A stretch of DNA of 9,049 bases from Limisphaerales bacterium (GCA_027451565.1 DAIDJC010000126.1:1-9049); one strand, 5' to 3'; shown: positions 1 through 6,635, numbered from the stretch's first letter. Notes: generated by a model not told the origin, from the sequence alone. A program made the numbers and translations.

Positions 1-310
1 AAGCGAAATGGAAAGGGTCAAGATGCGGCAAGATGCTGGAGCGGAAGCTCTTTGGAAAGATCGAAACCCTCCGGGCGACGGTGCTTTTGCCTTTGGGCTT
101 TGTTGTCGCCGTCGTTACAGCCCGCCACGGGGATGCGCCGACAGCTCCGCCTCGCCCAAGGCCAAAATCCCCGGTCGCAGCACCCTTCCCAATTTTCATA
201 AAGGCTCATAGAGTTTGCGCCCTGTAGATTGGAGCAGATTGGCCTTTTGAATTACGTTTTTCGGGGTTAAAGAAACTGGCAATTTGACAAGGTTGGAGTA
301 GAATGAAGCG
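1..310. other. Unassigned left-edge region
   Basis: I see no gene I can support here. All three plus-strand frames are open from the edge until stops between about 208 and 227, so the 3' end of an upstream gene could be present. One frame, ending at TAG 225-227, contains a hydrophobic stretch and then a Pro-rich tail, but it matches no family I recognise. No tRNA fold or repeat array was seen. Bases 228-310 are more AT-rich and form the leader of the hydrolase gene. A TTGACA at 284-289 has no -10 box at a usual distance. Confidence 0.5.
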
Positions 311-1102
311 ATGATGAAAATACCAACATTGAACTTCGTCATCATGACCATTATAAGCTCTATGCTCACTGCAAAAGGCGCATTGCAAACGCGCACCGTG
401 GACTATTCACAAGGCGGACAGGTCCTTCAAGGATTTCTCGCCTACGATGATGCCTTTAAAGGTCCCCGCCCCGGGATTCTGGTGGTGCATCAATGGTTGG
501 GATTGACCGCTTATGAAAAGCGCCGGGCCGAAATGCTGGCTCAGCTCGGGTTTGTGGCTTTTTGCGCGGATATTTATGGCGTGGATAAACGTCCGCACAA
601 CGTGAGCGAGGCGGCAGCCATTTCATCGCGGTTCAAAAGTGACCGCAACCTTCTGCGGGCGCGGGTGAATGCGGGACTGGAAGTTTTGCGACAGCAAACC
701 AACGTGGACACGCAGAAACTGGCTGCCATAGGCTATTGTTTTGGAGGGACCACAGTGATTGAGCTGGCGCGGAGCGGAGCAAACATTGCCGGAGTGGTAA
801 GCTTCCATGGCGGGCTGGATTCCCCCACGCCTTCCGATGGCAGGAACATCCGTTGCAAGGTGCTGGCGCTGGCGGGAGCAGACGATCCATTCCAGAACGC
901 AAACGATCTTGAGGCGTTTGAAAATGAGATGCGAAACGCCGGTGTGGATTGGCAGATTACTTTTTATGGAGGAGCCGTACACGCCTTCACCCAGCCGGAT
1001 CCAGGATTTGTGAATCCCGGGGTGAAATACAACGAAAAAGCGGACCACCGGTCCTGGCAGGCCATGAAGGATTTTTTTGCAGAGTTATTTCCCGGGCAAT
1101 GA
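311..1102 (+). CDS. Dienelactone hydrolase family protein, predicted exported
   Basis: An alpha/beta-hydrolase of the dienelactone hydrolase family, 263 residues. Residues 1-25 look like a signal peptide (Lys3, a hydrophobic run, then AKGALQ), so the enzyme probably acts in the periplasm or outside the cell. The family triad is visible: nucleophile Cys143 in GYCFGG, Asp191 in GADDP and His224 in GAVHAF. The VVHQWLGL stretch (58-65) matches the oxyanion-side loop of the family. Known members hydrolyse dienelactone or other esters and lactones; the substrate here cannot be told. The mature length of about 240 residues is normal. The start could be Met1 or Met2. A GGAG at 295-298 lies 12 bases before Met1, which is long, so initiation is not well defined. 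rsmD follows after 18 bases and could be co-transcribed, although the functions are unrelated. Confidence 0.9.
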   Translation: MMKIPTLNFVIMTIISSMLTAKGALQTRTVDYSQGGQVLQGFLAYDDAFKGPRPGILVVHQWLGLTAYEKRRAEMLAQLGFVAFCADIYGVDKRPHNVSEAAAISSRFKSDRNLLRARVNAGLEVLRQQTNVDTQKLAAIGYCFGGTTVIELARSGANIAGVVSFHGGLDSPTPSDGRNIRCKVLALAGADDPFQNANDLEAFENEMRNAGVDWQITFYGGAVHAFTQPDPGFVNPGVKYNEKADHRSWQAMKDFFAELFPGQ

Positions 1103-1120
1103 CGGGTCGGCTGGAAAAAC

Positions 1121-1732
1121 ATGCGCATCACCGGGGGAACAGCCGCAAGGCGGATTTTGAAAGTGCCCAAAGGGCTGGATGTGCGGCCCACGCCGGATCT
1201 GGTAAAGCAGGCCGTGTTTAACTCACTTGGCCCTAGAGTGGAGGGGGCGCATGTGTTGGAATTGTTTGCTGGCAGCGGGGCGCTGAGCTTGGAATGCCTG
1301 AGCCGCGGGGCGGCCAGCGTTGTTTGCGTGGAAAAATCCAGCCGGCATGCTGAATTCATCCGCGCCAACGCCGAGGCGTCCGGCTATGCTGGGAGGCTGC
1401 AAGTCCGTATCCAGGACGTGTTTTCGGCCCTTGCGCAATGGGGAAGGGATGGAACCCGCTTCGATCTGGTGCTGGCTGATCCGCCATACGGGGAAAAAAA
1501 CGGAAATCGTCGTTCCACCTCCCTGGCCCAGCGTCTTCTGGACAATCCCGACCTGCCAAGACTCCTAGGATCTGATGGACTGCTGGTTCTGGGCCATACC
1601 AAAAGGGACACCCTTTCAATGGAGGCACCTTGGAGATTGGCGCGACAGTTAAAACATGGCGATACGGTCATGGAATTTCTGATAGCCACCCCTGTTTCGC
1701 CTCCCGACCCACTCGCCGGGTCGGGTCCTTAA
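1121..1732 (+). CDS. rsmD: 16S rRNA (guanine966-N2)-methyltransferase RsmD
   Basis: A SAM-dependent methyltransferase of the RsmD family, 203 residues. Known members methylate N2 of G966 in 16S rRNA (E. coli numbering) during small-subunit assembly in the cytoplasm. The N-terminus MRITGGTAARR with RPTPDLVKQAVFN (22-34) is the RsmD signature. The SAM-binding motif I is LELFAGSGALSLE (46-58). The acidic end of strand beta 2 is VCVEKS (68-73). The catalytic motif is DPPY at 120-123, preceded by the strand FDLVLA. The family usually ends near residue 190; here a short PPDPLAGSGP tail follows, and its codons form a perfect hairpin (see the terminator entry). The ribosome site is weak (GGA 5 bases before ATG). 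It is convergent with the histidine kinase gene, with 18 bases between the stops. Confidence 0.93.
   Translation: MRITGGTAARRILKVPKGLDVRPTPDLVKQAVFNSLGPRVEGAHVLELFAGSGALSLECLSRGAASVVCVEKSSRHAEFIRANAEASGYAGRLQVRIQDVFSALAQWGRDGTRFDLVLADPPYGEKNGNRRSTSLAQRLLDNPDLPRLLGSDGLLVLGHTKRDTLSMEAPWRLARQLKHGDTVMEFLIATPVSPPDPLAGSGP
1703..1725. terminator. Hairpin at the rsmD / kinase convergent junction
   Basis: CCCGACCC (1703-1710) and GGGTCGGG (1718-1725) form a perfect 8-bp GC-rich stem with a 7-base loop. It lies inside the final codons of rsmD; the stop TAA is at 1730-1732. On the plus strand it is followed by TCCTTAAT, a poor U tract, so efficient intrinsic termination is not assured. It sits 26 bases past the kinase stop on the minus strand, where it could also act or protect the mRNA 3' end. 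A bidirectional role is inferred from its position. Confidence 0.55.
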
Positions 1733-1750
1733 TCGGCGGCCCTGATGTGT

Positions 1751-3274
1751 TTAACCTGCGATGGCCAGGTGGGTGATTCGGAAAACGGCGCCCTTTGGAT
1801 CATTGGGCAGGCAGACAATCTCCCAACCATGAGCCAGGACATTTTGCTGAACCACGGCCAAGCCCAGGCCAGTTCCGTTCTGGTGGGTTGTGTAATAAGG
1901 TTTGAAAATTTCAACCCTATGCCGGTCTGGCACGCCGGGTCCATCATCCCGAACCTCGATGCACGCCTCCGATGGGCTGGTGCGTTTGCCAAGGATTTCA
2001 ATGCGCCCTTCCTTATCCACCGCTTGGATGGCATTGAGGAGAAGATTGAACAAAATCTGACGCAGGAGTTGTTCATCCGCCTCGATGGCGGGCACATCTC
2101 CCCTGACCTCGACGACCAATTTTTTCTCCGTGATGTCGAAGTCCAGGGTTCGCACGACCTCCTGGCAGGCTGCGAGCAGTTTGATGCGGGTGCGGCGAAC
2201 CTCCCTGGGCCTGGAATAATTGATGAATTCCGTCAATTGGGCGGTGACCTTGTCGGTTTCATCCATAATGATGCCAGCTTTTTCAATTAAATCCGGAAGG
2301 GCTTGGTGCTGGCGGGCTAGTAACTGGGCTTGACCACGAATGATGTTGAGAGGATTGCGTGTTTCGTGGGCCAGGCCGGCGGCGGCCAGATTCATTTCCT
2401 TGAGGTGGGAGTTTAATTCACTGGCACGGACGAGTCGGATTTGCAGGTCTGCGGTCTGGGCCAGGTTACGCCAGGCGAAGCCAGCGCCCATGGCGGCTAT
2501 GCCAGCAAAGAAGCTGATGATGACGCGCAGCCATGCGTCGGAGTGGCACAGGGCCAGGTAATTATCCGTGGACATCACGAGCACCAAGCCGTGCAGTTCG
2601 TGGGTGGTGATCAACAGTTTGAAGTCAGCATCCGACATTTCACGGAGCCAGGGGGGGCGATGATCTCCCCGGGGATGGCCAGGTCTGAAATCATCCGGGG
2701 GCGGCGGGATTGGGAGGCTGGCGAGGTTAGTGGGGCCTTGGACTGGAGGGTGACCATCGCGGTCAAAGAGGCGGTCCATCCTTTCAGCGCGAGGAGGGAC
2801 GTTGGTGAAGCTTCGGGGAGGCGGGGGGAGGACGAAAACCGGGTTGGTGACATTTTCACCCGGGGAGACGCTGGCCCCTTCGAGGGGCCAGACAAAAGTA
2901 ACATGATCAGAAGTCCATGATTCGTTCCCTGCAAAGGGCTGTTGGAGAGTGAGGTTGGTGTTGCCCACTTCGACGAGAGGATGGCCGTCGGTATTGAGCA
3001 GGGCCAGGTAATACAGTTTTACGGTGGCATTGGAGCGATTATCCACCAACTCGCGCAAGACCGGCTCGAGCCGGTTTTGGAAAACCGCTCCACGAAACTG
3101 AAGGGCGCGGGTGACAGCGCTAAGCGTATTGGCAATTTCCTTGGAGCGGCTGCGGAGATCTGACTGTGCTGCGGTTGCAAGGCGGTGATGTTCCTCCACC
3201 TGCCAGGAGACCACCAGCAGCCATGCAGCCAGAAGGAAAATCCAGACCCAGGAAAGTGGCCTGCCGGGTTTCAT
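1751..3274 (-). CDS. Membrane sensor histidine kinase (NtrB/ZraS-like, orphan here)
   Basis: Two-component sensor kinase, 507 residues. TM1 is about residues 8-24 and TM2 about 250-268, so residues 25-249 form a periplasmic sensor region. This region holds an unusual Pro-rich segment at 149-211 (PPPPRS, PIPPPPDD, RPPWL). The cytoplasmic part has the H-box with phospho-accepting His303 (LAHETRNPLN), the N-box NLLLNAIQAV (410-419), the G1 box DDGPGVP (443-449), the F box IFKPYYTT (456-463) and the G2 box GTGLGLA (467-473). All key residues are intact. The H-box and G2 style resemble the NtrB/ZraS group, whose partners are often sigma-54 response regulators, but no regulator gene is in the window. 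The gene starts 39 bases after the secretin stop, in the same direction, so read-through from the secretion operon is likely. The ligand is unknown. No clear Shine-Dalgarno precedes the ATG. Confidence 0.93.
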   Translation of the reverse strand: MKPGRPLSWVWIFLLAAWLLVVSWQVEEHHRLATAAQSDLRSRSKEIANTLSAVTRALQFRGAVFQNRLEPVLRELVDNRSNATVKLYYLALLNTDGHPLVEVGNTNLTLQQPFAGNESWTSDHVTFVWPLEGASVSPGENVTNPVFVLPPPPRSFTNVPPRAERMDRLFDRDGHPPVQGPTNLASLPIPPPPDDFRPGHPRGDHRPPWLREMSDADFKLLITTHELHGLVLVMSTDNYLALCHSDAWLRVIISFFAGIAAMGAGFAWRNLAQTADLQIRLVRASELNSHLKEMNLAAAGLAHETRNPLNIIRGQAQLLARQHQALPDLIEKAGIIMDETDKVTAQLTEFINYSRPREVRRTRIKLLAACQEVVRTLDFDITEKKLVVEVRGDVPAIEADEQLLRQILFNLLLNAIQAVDKEGRIEILGKRTSPSEACIEVRDDGPGVPDRHRVEIFKPYYTTHQNGTGLGLAVVQQNVLAHGWEIVCLPNDPKGAVFRITHLAIAG

Positions 3275-3300
3275 GTTTGGTCAAGTTGGGGGTGGAAGCG

Positions 3301-3319
3301 CCTCAAGGCAACCTCAAGG
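3301..3319. repeat. Tandem CCTCAAGG repeat at the secretin stop
   Basis: CCTCAAGG occurs at 3301-3308 and 3312-3319, separated by CAA, an 11-base period. Each copy with its flanks can form a small hairpin (GCCTCAAGGC; AACCTCAAGGTT). The second copy includes the stop codon of the minus-strand secretin gene. It may be a weak processing or attenuation element between the secretin and kinase genes, or chance. Confidence 0.35.
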
Positions 3320-4549
3320 TTTTTTGACAGGAACATGTTCGAGATAAAGGTTCAGCTCTTGTTCGGAAACCGAGTTGGTGATTTCCATGGCCTGGCTTGT
3401 TTCACTGGCGGATAAGGGCATCAATTGAGTGGGGGAGTTCACAATATGAGGCGTGAGGAAGATGAGAAGCTCGGTTTTGGAATCCACCTTGCTGGAATAC
3501 TTGAAAAGATTGCCCAGAAGCGGAATATCGCCGAGGAGGGGAACCTTGGTTTCATTGCTGGCCTTGTTGTCGCCAATGAGTCCGCCAATGACGACGGGTT
3601 CCGAATCCGGGGTGACCACGACCGTATCTGCGGACCTGATATCGAGGTTGGGTGCATAGATAGGGGTGCCGAGGAGTCCGCTGGTGGCGATGACCTGGCC
3701 GGGCGATGAATTATCCACGGAGGAAGTTTCCGGTGCAACAATCATTTCCACCAGCCGGTTTTCGCCTATGTAGGGGGTGACGTTCAGGATGATGCCGACA
3801 TTTTGGTAGGAGCCATTGATGGTGGGATAGGCGGCTGTGGTGTTGCCTATGGCAGCGAACGTGACGCCACTGGGCAAATAGATGCTCTGGCCCACGACAA
3901 TCTGGGCCAACTGCCCATCCCTGGCGAGGATGGATGGACGCGAGAGAATCTGGGCTTTTCCAGCGGCGGCCACGGCACGCAAGGTGGCTTGAAAATCAGA
4001 ACCGGCAACCTGATAAAGGCTGCCTGAAGGCAGAAGGGAGCTGGCGGAATTCGGGGAAAGAGACCCCACGGGGGACGGCTGGCCCAAGGCGGAGAAATTA
4101 GTGACGACACTGTTGAGTCCTGAAAGGCCGAAAATATTGGCGGCGCTTTGGGAGATTCCATTGTTATTGCCCGCCCATCCGCCTTCCACCCCCAGGTCCA
4201 GGTCGTTATTATGATCCACCTCCATGAACACCACCTTGATGAGCACTTGAGGTTTGGGCAAATCCAGTTTGGCCAAAACGTCGTGGATTTGCGCGGCAGT
4301 CACGGCATCGGCCGTGACCACAATATTGTGGGTGTCTGGATCCACGGTGATCAAGGCCGTGCCCACGGTGCCATTGTTGTTGTAGTCTGAGGAGGAGGTG
4401 GAACTGGAGCCGCCGCGGAAGCCTCCGCCAAAACCTCCCCCGAAACCGCCAAAGCCTCCCCCGCCGCCACGCTGCTGGGCTTGCAGGCTGAACAGGCAGC
4501 CCAGTAGGAGGATGTTAAATGCTATCCAATGTTTGAATTGTGGTATCAT
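3314..4549 (-). CDS. Secretin barrel protein (GspD C-terminal half)
   Basis: This 411-residue protein carries the outer-membrane channel domain of a type II/III secretin. Residues 1-26 are a signal peptide. LLGC at 15-18 could be a loose lipobox, but ordinary cleavage after SLQA is as likely. Residues 27-58 are a Gly/Phe-rich and then Ser/Asn-rich linker. Residues 60-98 match only the second half of an N3 domain (ITVDPDTHNIVVTA, then IHDVLAKLDLPKPQVLI). The secretin domain spans 99-371, with ILSRPSILA (201-209), IVVGQSIYLPSG (217-228) and the hallmark VPLLGDIPLLGNLF (336-349) followed by ELLIFLTPHIV. A 40-residue tail follows. The N0, N1, N2 and early N3 segments of a usual GspD (about 650 residues) are missing; they are encoded by the preceding gene, 41 bases upstream. 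No Shine-Dalgarno is visible, and an in-frame TAA 24 bases upstream fixes the start. A stand-alone secretin of another system is less likely because of the half N3. Confidence 0.92.
   Translation of the reverse strand: MIPQFKHWIAFNILLLGCLFSLQAQQRGGGGGFGGFGGGFGGGFRGGSSSTSSSDYNNNGTVGTALITVDPDTHNIVVTADAVTAAQIHDVLAKLDLPKPQVLIKVVFMEVDHNNDLDLGVEGGWAGNNNGISQSAANIFGLSGLNSVVTNFSALGQPSPVGSLSPNSASSLLPSGSLYQVAGSDFQATLRAVAAAGKAQILSRPSILARDGQLAQIVVGQSIYLPSGVTFAAIGNTTAAYPTINGSYQNVGIILNVTPYIGENRLVEMIVAPETSSVDNSSPGQVIATSGLLGTPIYAPNLDIRSADTVVVTPDSEPVVIGGLIGDNKASNETKVPLLGDIPLLGNLFKYSSKVDSKTELLIFLTPHIVNSPTQLMPLSASETSQAMEITNSVSEQELNLYLEHVPVKKP
4403..4471 (-). repeat. Gly/Phe-rich low-complexity coding tract in the secretin barrel protein
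   Basis: Codes for residues 27-49 of the barrel protein: repeated GGF, GGGF and GGGFR units followed by GGSSS. On the plus strand this appears as runs of CCTCCCCC, CCGCCA and AAACC. It is the linker between the signal peptide and the half N3 domain. Such tracts are prone to replication slippage. Confidence 0.8.
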
Positions 4550-4559
4550 AAAATTATGA
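4546..4559 (-). promoter_or_regulatory. Small inverted repeat over the barrel-protein start codon
   Basis: On the minus strand TCATAA and TTATGA are 6-base inverted arms with a 2-base gap; the ATG lies in the second arm. The stem is AT-rich and the real loop would be about 4 bases, so it is weak. No Shine-Dalgarno is seen nearby, so translation may rely on ribosomes leaving the upstream gene, or on an A/U-rich leader. Confidence 0.3.
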
Positions 4560-4590
4560 GTGGTTGATGATTATGAGATGGAGATGTGCA

Positions 4591-5967
4591 TCAGCCTCCA
4601 GGGCGGCCCGCGCCGCCCCCAGCGGCGCCCCCGGTAAAGCTGGCGGCGGTGGTGGACGAGGAGGAGCTGGTGGTGGTGGCTGTGGTGGTTTCACGCTGCT
4701 GCAATGCGCTGCCCTGAGAATTCAGGGTGCTTGAGCCGGTTCCACGAGTGGATGTGCTGGATTGGAACATGCTCTGCAGGACAGAGGCGGCTTGTTGTGG
4801 GTCCGCATTGTCCATGTGAAAAACATAGACTTTCTGGTCGCGTTCCGAGGGGACGTCCAGGTCTTTCATCATTTCAGCTATTTGGTCCATCATGTCCTTC
4901 GGAGCGGTGACAATGACCGCCTGAATGCGGGAGTCTGCAATGGCGTTGACCTGGGTGGCCTTCTTAATGCGGTCGCTGGTGCCGGAAGAGCCATTATTGG
5001 CAGCCGGGGGACCGCCTCCTCCAAAAAACCGGCCGAAACCACCCGGACCAAACCGGAACGGAAATTGGGGGGCGGTGCTTGAGCTGTTATTGGCGCCCGG
5101 GAACACGCTCGTCAGTTCACTGGATACATCGGTGGGGCTGGCATATTTCAGGCGAAACACACGTATTTCCGTTTCAGCTTCGGCGCTGCTGTCTATGGCT
5201 TTGATGATTTCCATGAGATGGCGAATGTTGGACTGGGTGTCGGTAATGACAATGGAATTGCCGGCGTCGTTGGCCACAACCGTGGCTTGTGGGGAGACGA
5301 ACGAGGAAAGATCTTTGACCAAGTCGCCGGCATCCACAAAGCGAATGGGAATGATCTGGGTCACGATTTCGTCATTTTTCGGGATGGAATCCGGGTCGTT
5401 GCTGACCTTCACGGGAATATCACGCGTTTTGGCATCATTTTTATCCAGAATGGTAAGAGTGCGCCCGTCCCGGATGGCTGCGTATCCGTTTTGGTTAAGC
5501 ACTTCGTTCAGCAAATCCACCGCTTCATCCTGGGTCATGGGGCGCTGACTGATGACGTTTACATTCCCATGTACGGGGGTATCCAGGACGATGACGAAAC
5601 CTGCAGCGTCACTGAGATAGTTCAAGACCATTTCCAGGGGCGCATTGCGGAAATTCAAGCGGAGATGGTTATCGTTGGTGCCTGAAGCAGGGGGAACAAA
5701 GTCGGAGACCAAAGGCTGGGCTTCAGCCGCGAAAGGCTTGGAGGGCTGAATGGCAGTGTCGTGATTGGGCTGTTGCGGGGCTTCGCCGTTTAAATCCTGG
5801 GACTCGCCCATGGGAGGGCCTGCATTGGGTAGTCCGCCACCTGGAGGTGGCATGGGGTTGTCGGCACCATTACCAAGGCTGGCCGGCTCATTGGTTTGCG
5901 CCTGCGATGGGGCCAAGTGCAGGGTGAGGAGGGCGGAGAGAATGAGAATCAAGCTGGATTTGTTCAT
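4591..5967 (-). CDS. Secretin N-domain protein (GspD N0-N1-N2-half N3)
   Basis: This 458-residue exported protein contains the periplasmic domains of a type II secretin but no barrel. The signal peptide is 1-23 (cleavage after SQA). A Pro/Gly/Gln-rich linker covers 24-98. N0 is about 102-176 (LRLNFRNAPLEMVLNYLSDA, then GRTLTILDK). N1 is about 205-258 (IIPIRFVDAGDLVKDLSS, then NSIVITDTQSNI). N2 is about 268-372, interrupted at 291-335 by an insert containing FRFGPGGFGRFFGGGG. The first half of N3 is 379-402 (KVYVFHMDNADPQQAASVLQ). The protein then ends in a Ser/Thr/Gly tail (403-458). It would form the periplasmic vestibule that docks the GspC-like inner-membrane protein and substrates. The start is well supported: AAAGGA (5974-5979) lies 6 bases before ATG, which overlaps the upstream stop as ATGA. 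It needs a partner barrel, most simply the next gene. Confidence 0.92.
   Translation of the reverse strand: MNKSSLILILSALLTLHLAPSQAQTNEPASLGNGADNPMPPPGGGLPNAGPPMGESQDLNGEAPQQPNHDTAIQPSKPFAAEAQPLVSDFVPPASGTNDNHLRLNFRNAPLEMVLNYLSDAAGFVIVLDTPVHGNVNVISQRPMTQDEAVDLLNEVLNQNGYAAIRDGRTLTILDKNDAKTRDIPVKVSNDPDSIPKNDEIVTQIIPIRFVDAGDLVKDLSSFVSPQATVVANDAGNSIVITDTQSNIRHLMEIIKAIDSSAEAETEIRVFRLKYASPTDVSSELTSVFPGANNSSSTAPQFPFRFGPGGFGRFFGGGGPPAANNGSSGTSDRIKKATQVNAIADSRIQAVIVTAPKDMMDQIAEMMKDLDVPSERDQKVYVFHMDNADPQQAASVLQSMFQSSTSTRGTGSSTLNSQGSALQQRETTTATTTSSSSSTTAASFTGGAAGGGAGRPGG
4594..4761 (-). repeat. Ser/Thr/Gly-rich low-complexity 3' tail of the secretin N-domain gene
   Basis: Codes for residues 403-458: STSTRGTGSS, then a TTTATTTSSSSS run, then a Gly/Ala end. 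The plus strand shows GGTGGTGG and GGAGGAG repeats. The composition resembles the Gly/Ser loop found inside N3 of many GspD proteins, here turned into a C-terminus. Confidence 0.75.
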
Positions 5968-6635
5968 TGGGATTCCTTTTGCCTTAAAAGCATTAAACGT
6001 TTCAAAATATCATTGTTATCGAGGCTGGTGGAGGGAGGCGGTACTTGCACGGCGGAGCCGTTGCCATCAGAGGAAATTTGGGCCGGCGTATTATCCGATT
6101 GAACCGGCATATCCTGGGCCTCGGAAGGTTGCCACCCGTTGTTATCGTGGCGGAGCCCATCGCCCAGAGCGAGATGAATCATGGACTTGCCATCCGGAGG
6201 CTGGAGAGTCACCCCATCAAGTGTGACGGTCCTGACGGTATAGCCAGCAATGGATCCGGAAACAGTGATGACTTTTTTCAAGTCATCAGAATTTCCGCTG
6301 AAGAAAGCGAAACGGCCCTTGGAATAACTCATGATTCCCACCAGATAAAAGGCGGGGGAGGAAGTCCCGGAGACATGCGCGACATGGTGATATTGCCGGG
6401 TTTCGTGGGGATACCGGTTGGGATCGAAAATGTTTTCCTGGGTGATAACACGGCTGTAACTGCTGTAATCGTTGGCGTTCAGGGCGGAAGGGGTTGTGTT
6501 GGTCTGGGAAAGGCCATGGGAGGCGATGAACAGCGCAAGGATAGGTGTCAGGAGCCACCCTGGACGGGAAATCTGAACGCGATGCCGCCAATTTTTGAAG
6601 CGGTCGGGTGGAGTATTTGGTGCGGCCGCGTTCAT
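5964..6635 (-). CDS. GspC/PilP-like inner-membrane connector protein
   Basis: This 223-residue protein has a short cytoplasmic N-terminus and one hydrophobic segment (about 26-43), so it is an anchored periplasmic protein (or has a late signal peptide ending ASHGLSQ). Residues 58-157 resemble the homology region of GspC or PilP: VITQENIFDPNR (63-74, like the NLF motif), FYLVGIMSYSKGRFAFF (96-112), then VSGSIAGYTVRTVTLDGVTL (125-144). In known systems this domain binds N0 of the secretin and so couples platform to channel. No PDZ domain is present; residues 165-205 are Gln/Asn/Ser/Pro-rich and the C-terminus is a short charged helix (DILKRLMLLRQKES). ATGA overlaps join it to both neighbouring genes. 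No clear Shine-Dalgarno is visible, so it probably depends on translational coupling. The family call comes from motif style and position, not strong identity. Confidence 0.7.
   Translation of the reverse strand: MNAAAPNTPPDRFKNWRHRVQISRPGWLLTPILALFIASHGLSQTNTTPSALNANDYSSYSRVITQENIFDPNRYPHETRQYHHVAHVSGTSSPAFYLVGIMSYSKGRFAFFSGNSDDLKKVITVSGSIAGYTVRTVTLDGVTLQPPDGKSMIHLALGDGLRHDNNGWQPSEAQDMPVQSDNTPAQISSDGNGSAVQVPPPSTSLDNNDILKRLMLLRQKESQ
5974..5979 (-). promoter_or_regulatory. Ribosome binding site of the secretin N-domain gene
   Basis: AAAGGA, read on the minus strand, lies 6 bases before the ATG at 5967. It confirms that start, even though the gene also overlaps the previous stop codon and could be coupled. 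Confidence 0.75.

Noticed and set aside
72..113. CGACGG / CCGTCG inverted repeat in the left-edge region as a structured RNA
   Set aside because: Only 6 pairs with a large loop and no supporting structure or conserved motif.
284..304. TTGACA followed by TAGAAT as a promoter for the hydrolase gene
   Set aside because: The spacing is only 9 bases, far from the usual 16-18, and no -10 box exists at the correct distance.
1745..2290. Long plus-strand open frames opposite the histidine kinase and the secretion genes
   Set aside because: They are antisense to genes with clear family motifs, have no recognisable domains and have low-complexity or implausible protein composition.
3312..3325. AACCTCAAGGTTTTTT as an intrinsic terminator on the plus strand
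   Set aside because: The stem is only 5 bp with a 2-base loop and no plus-strand gene ends nearby; on the minus strand the T run is on the wrong side.
4550..4600. Split secretin as a frameshift artefact
   Set aside because: TGA at 4591-4593 in the first frame and TAA at 4571-4573 in the second prevent a single slip from joining them, and the second gene has a proper signal peptide of its own.
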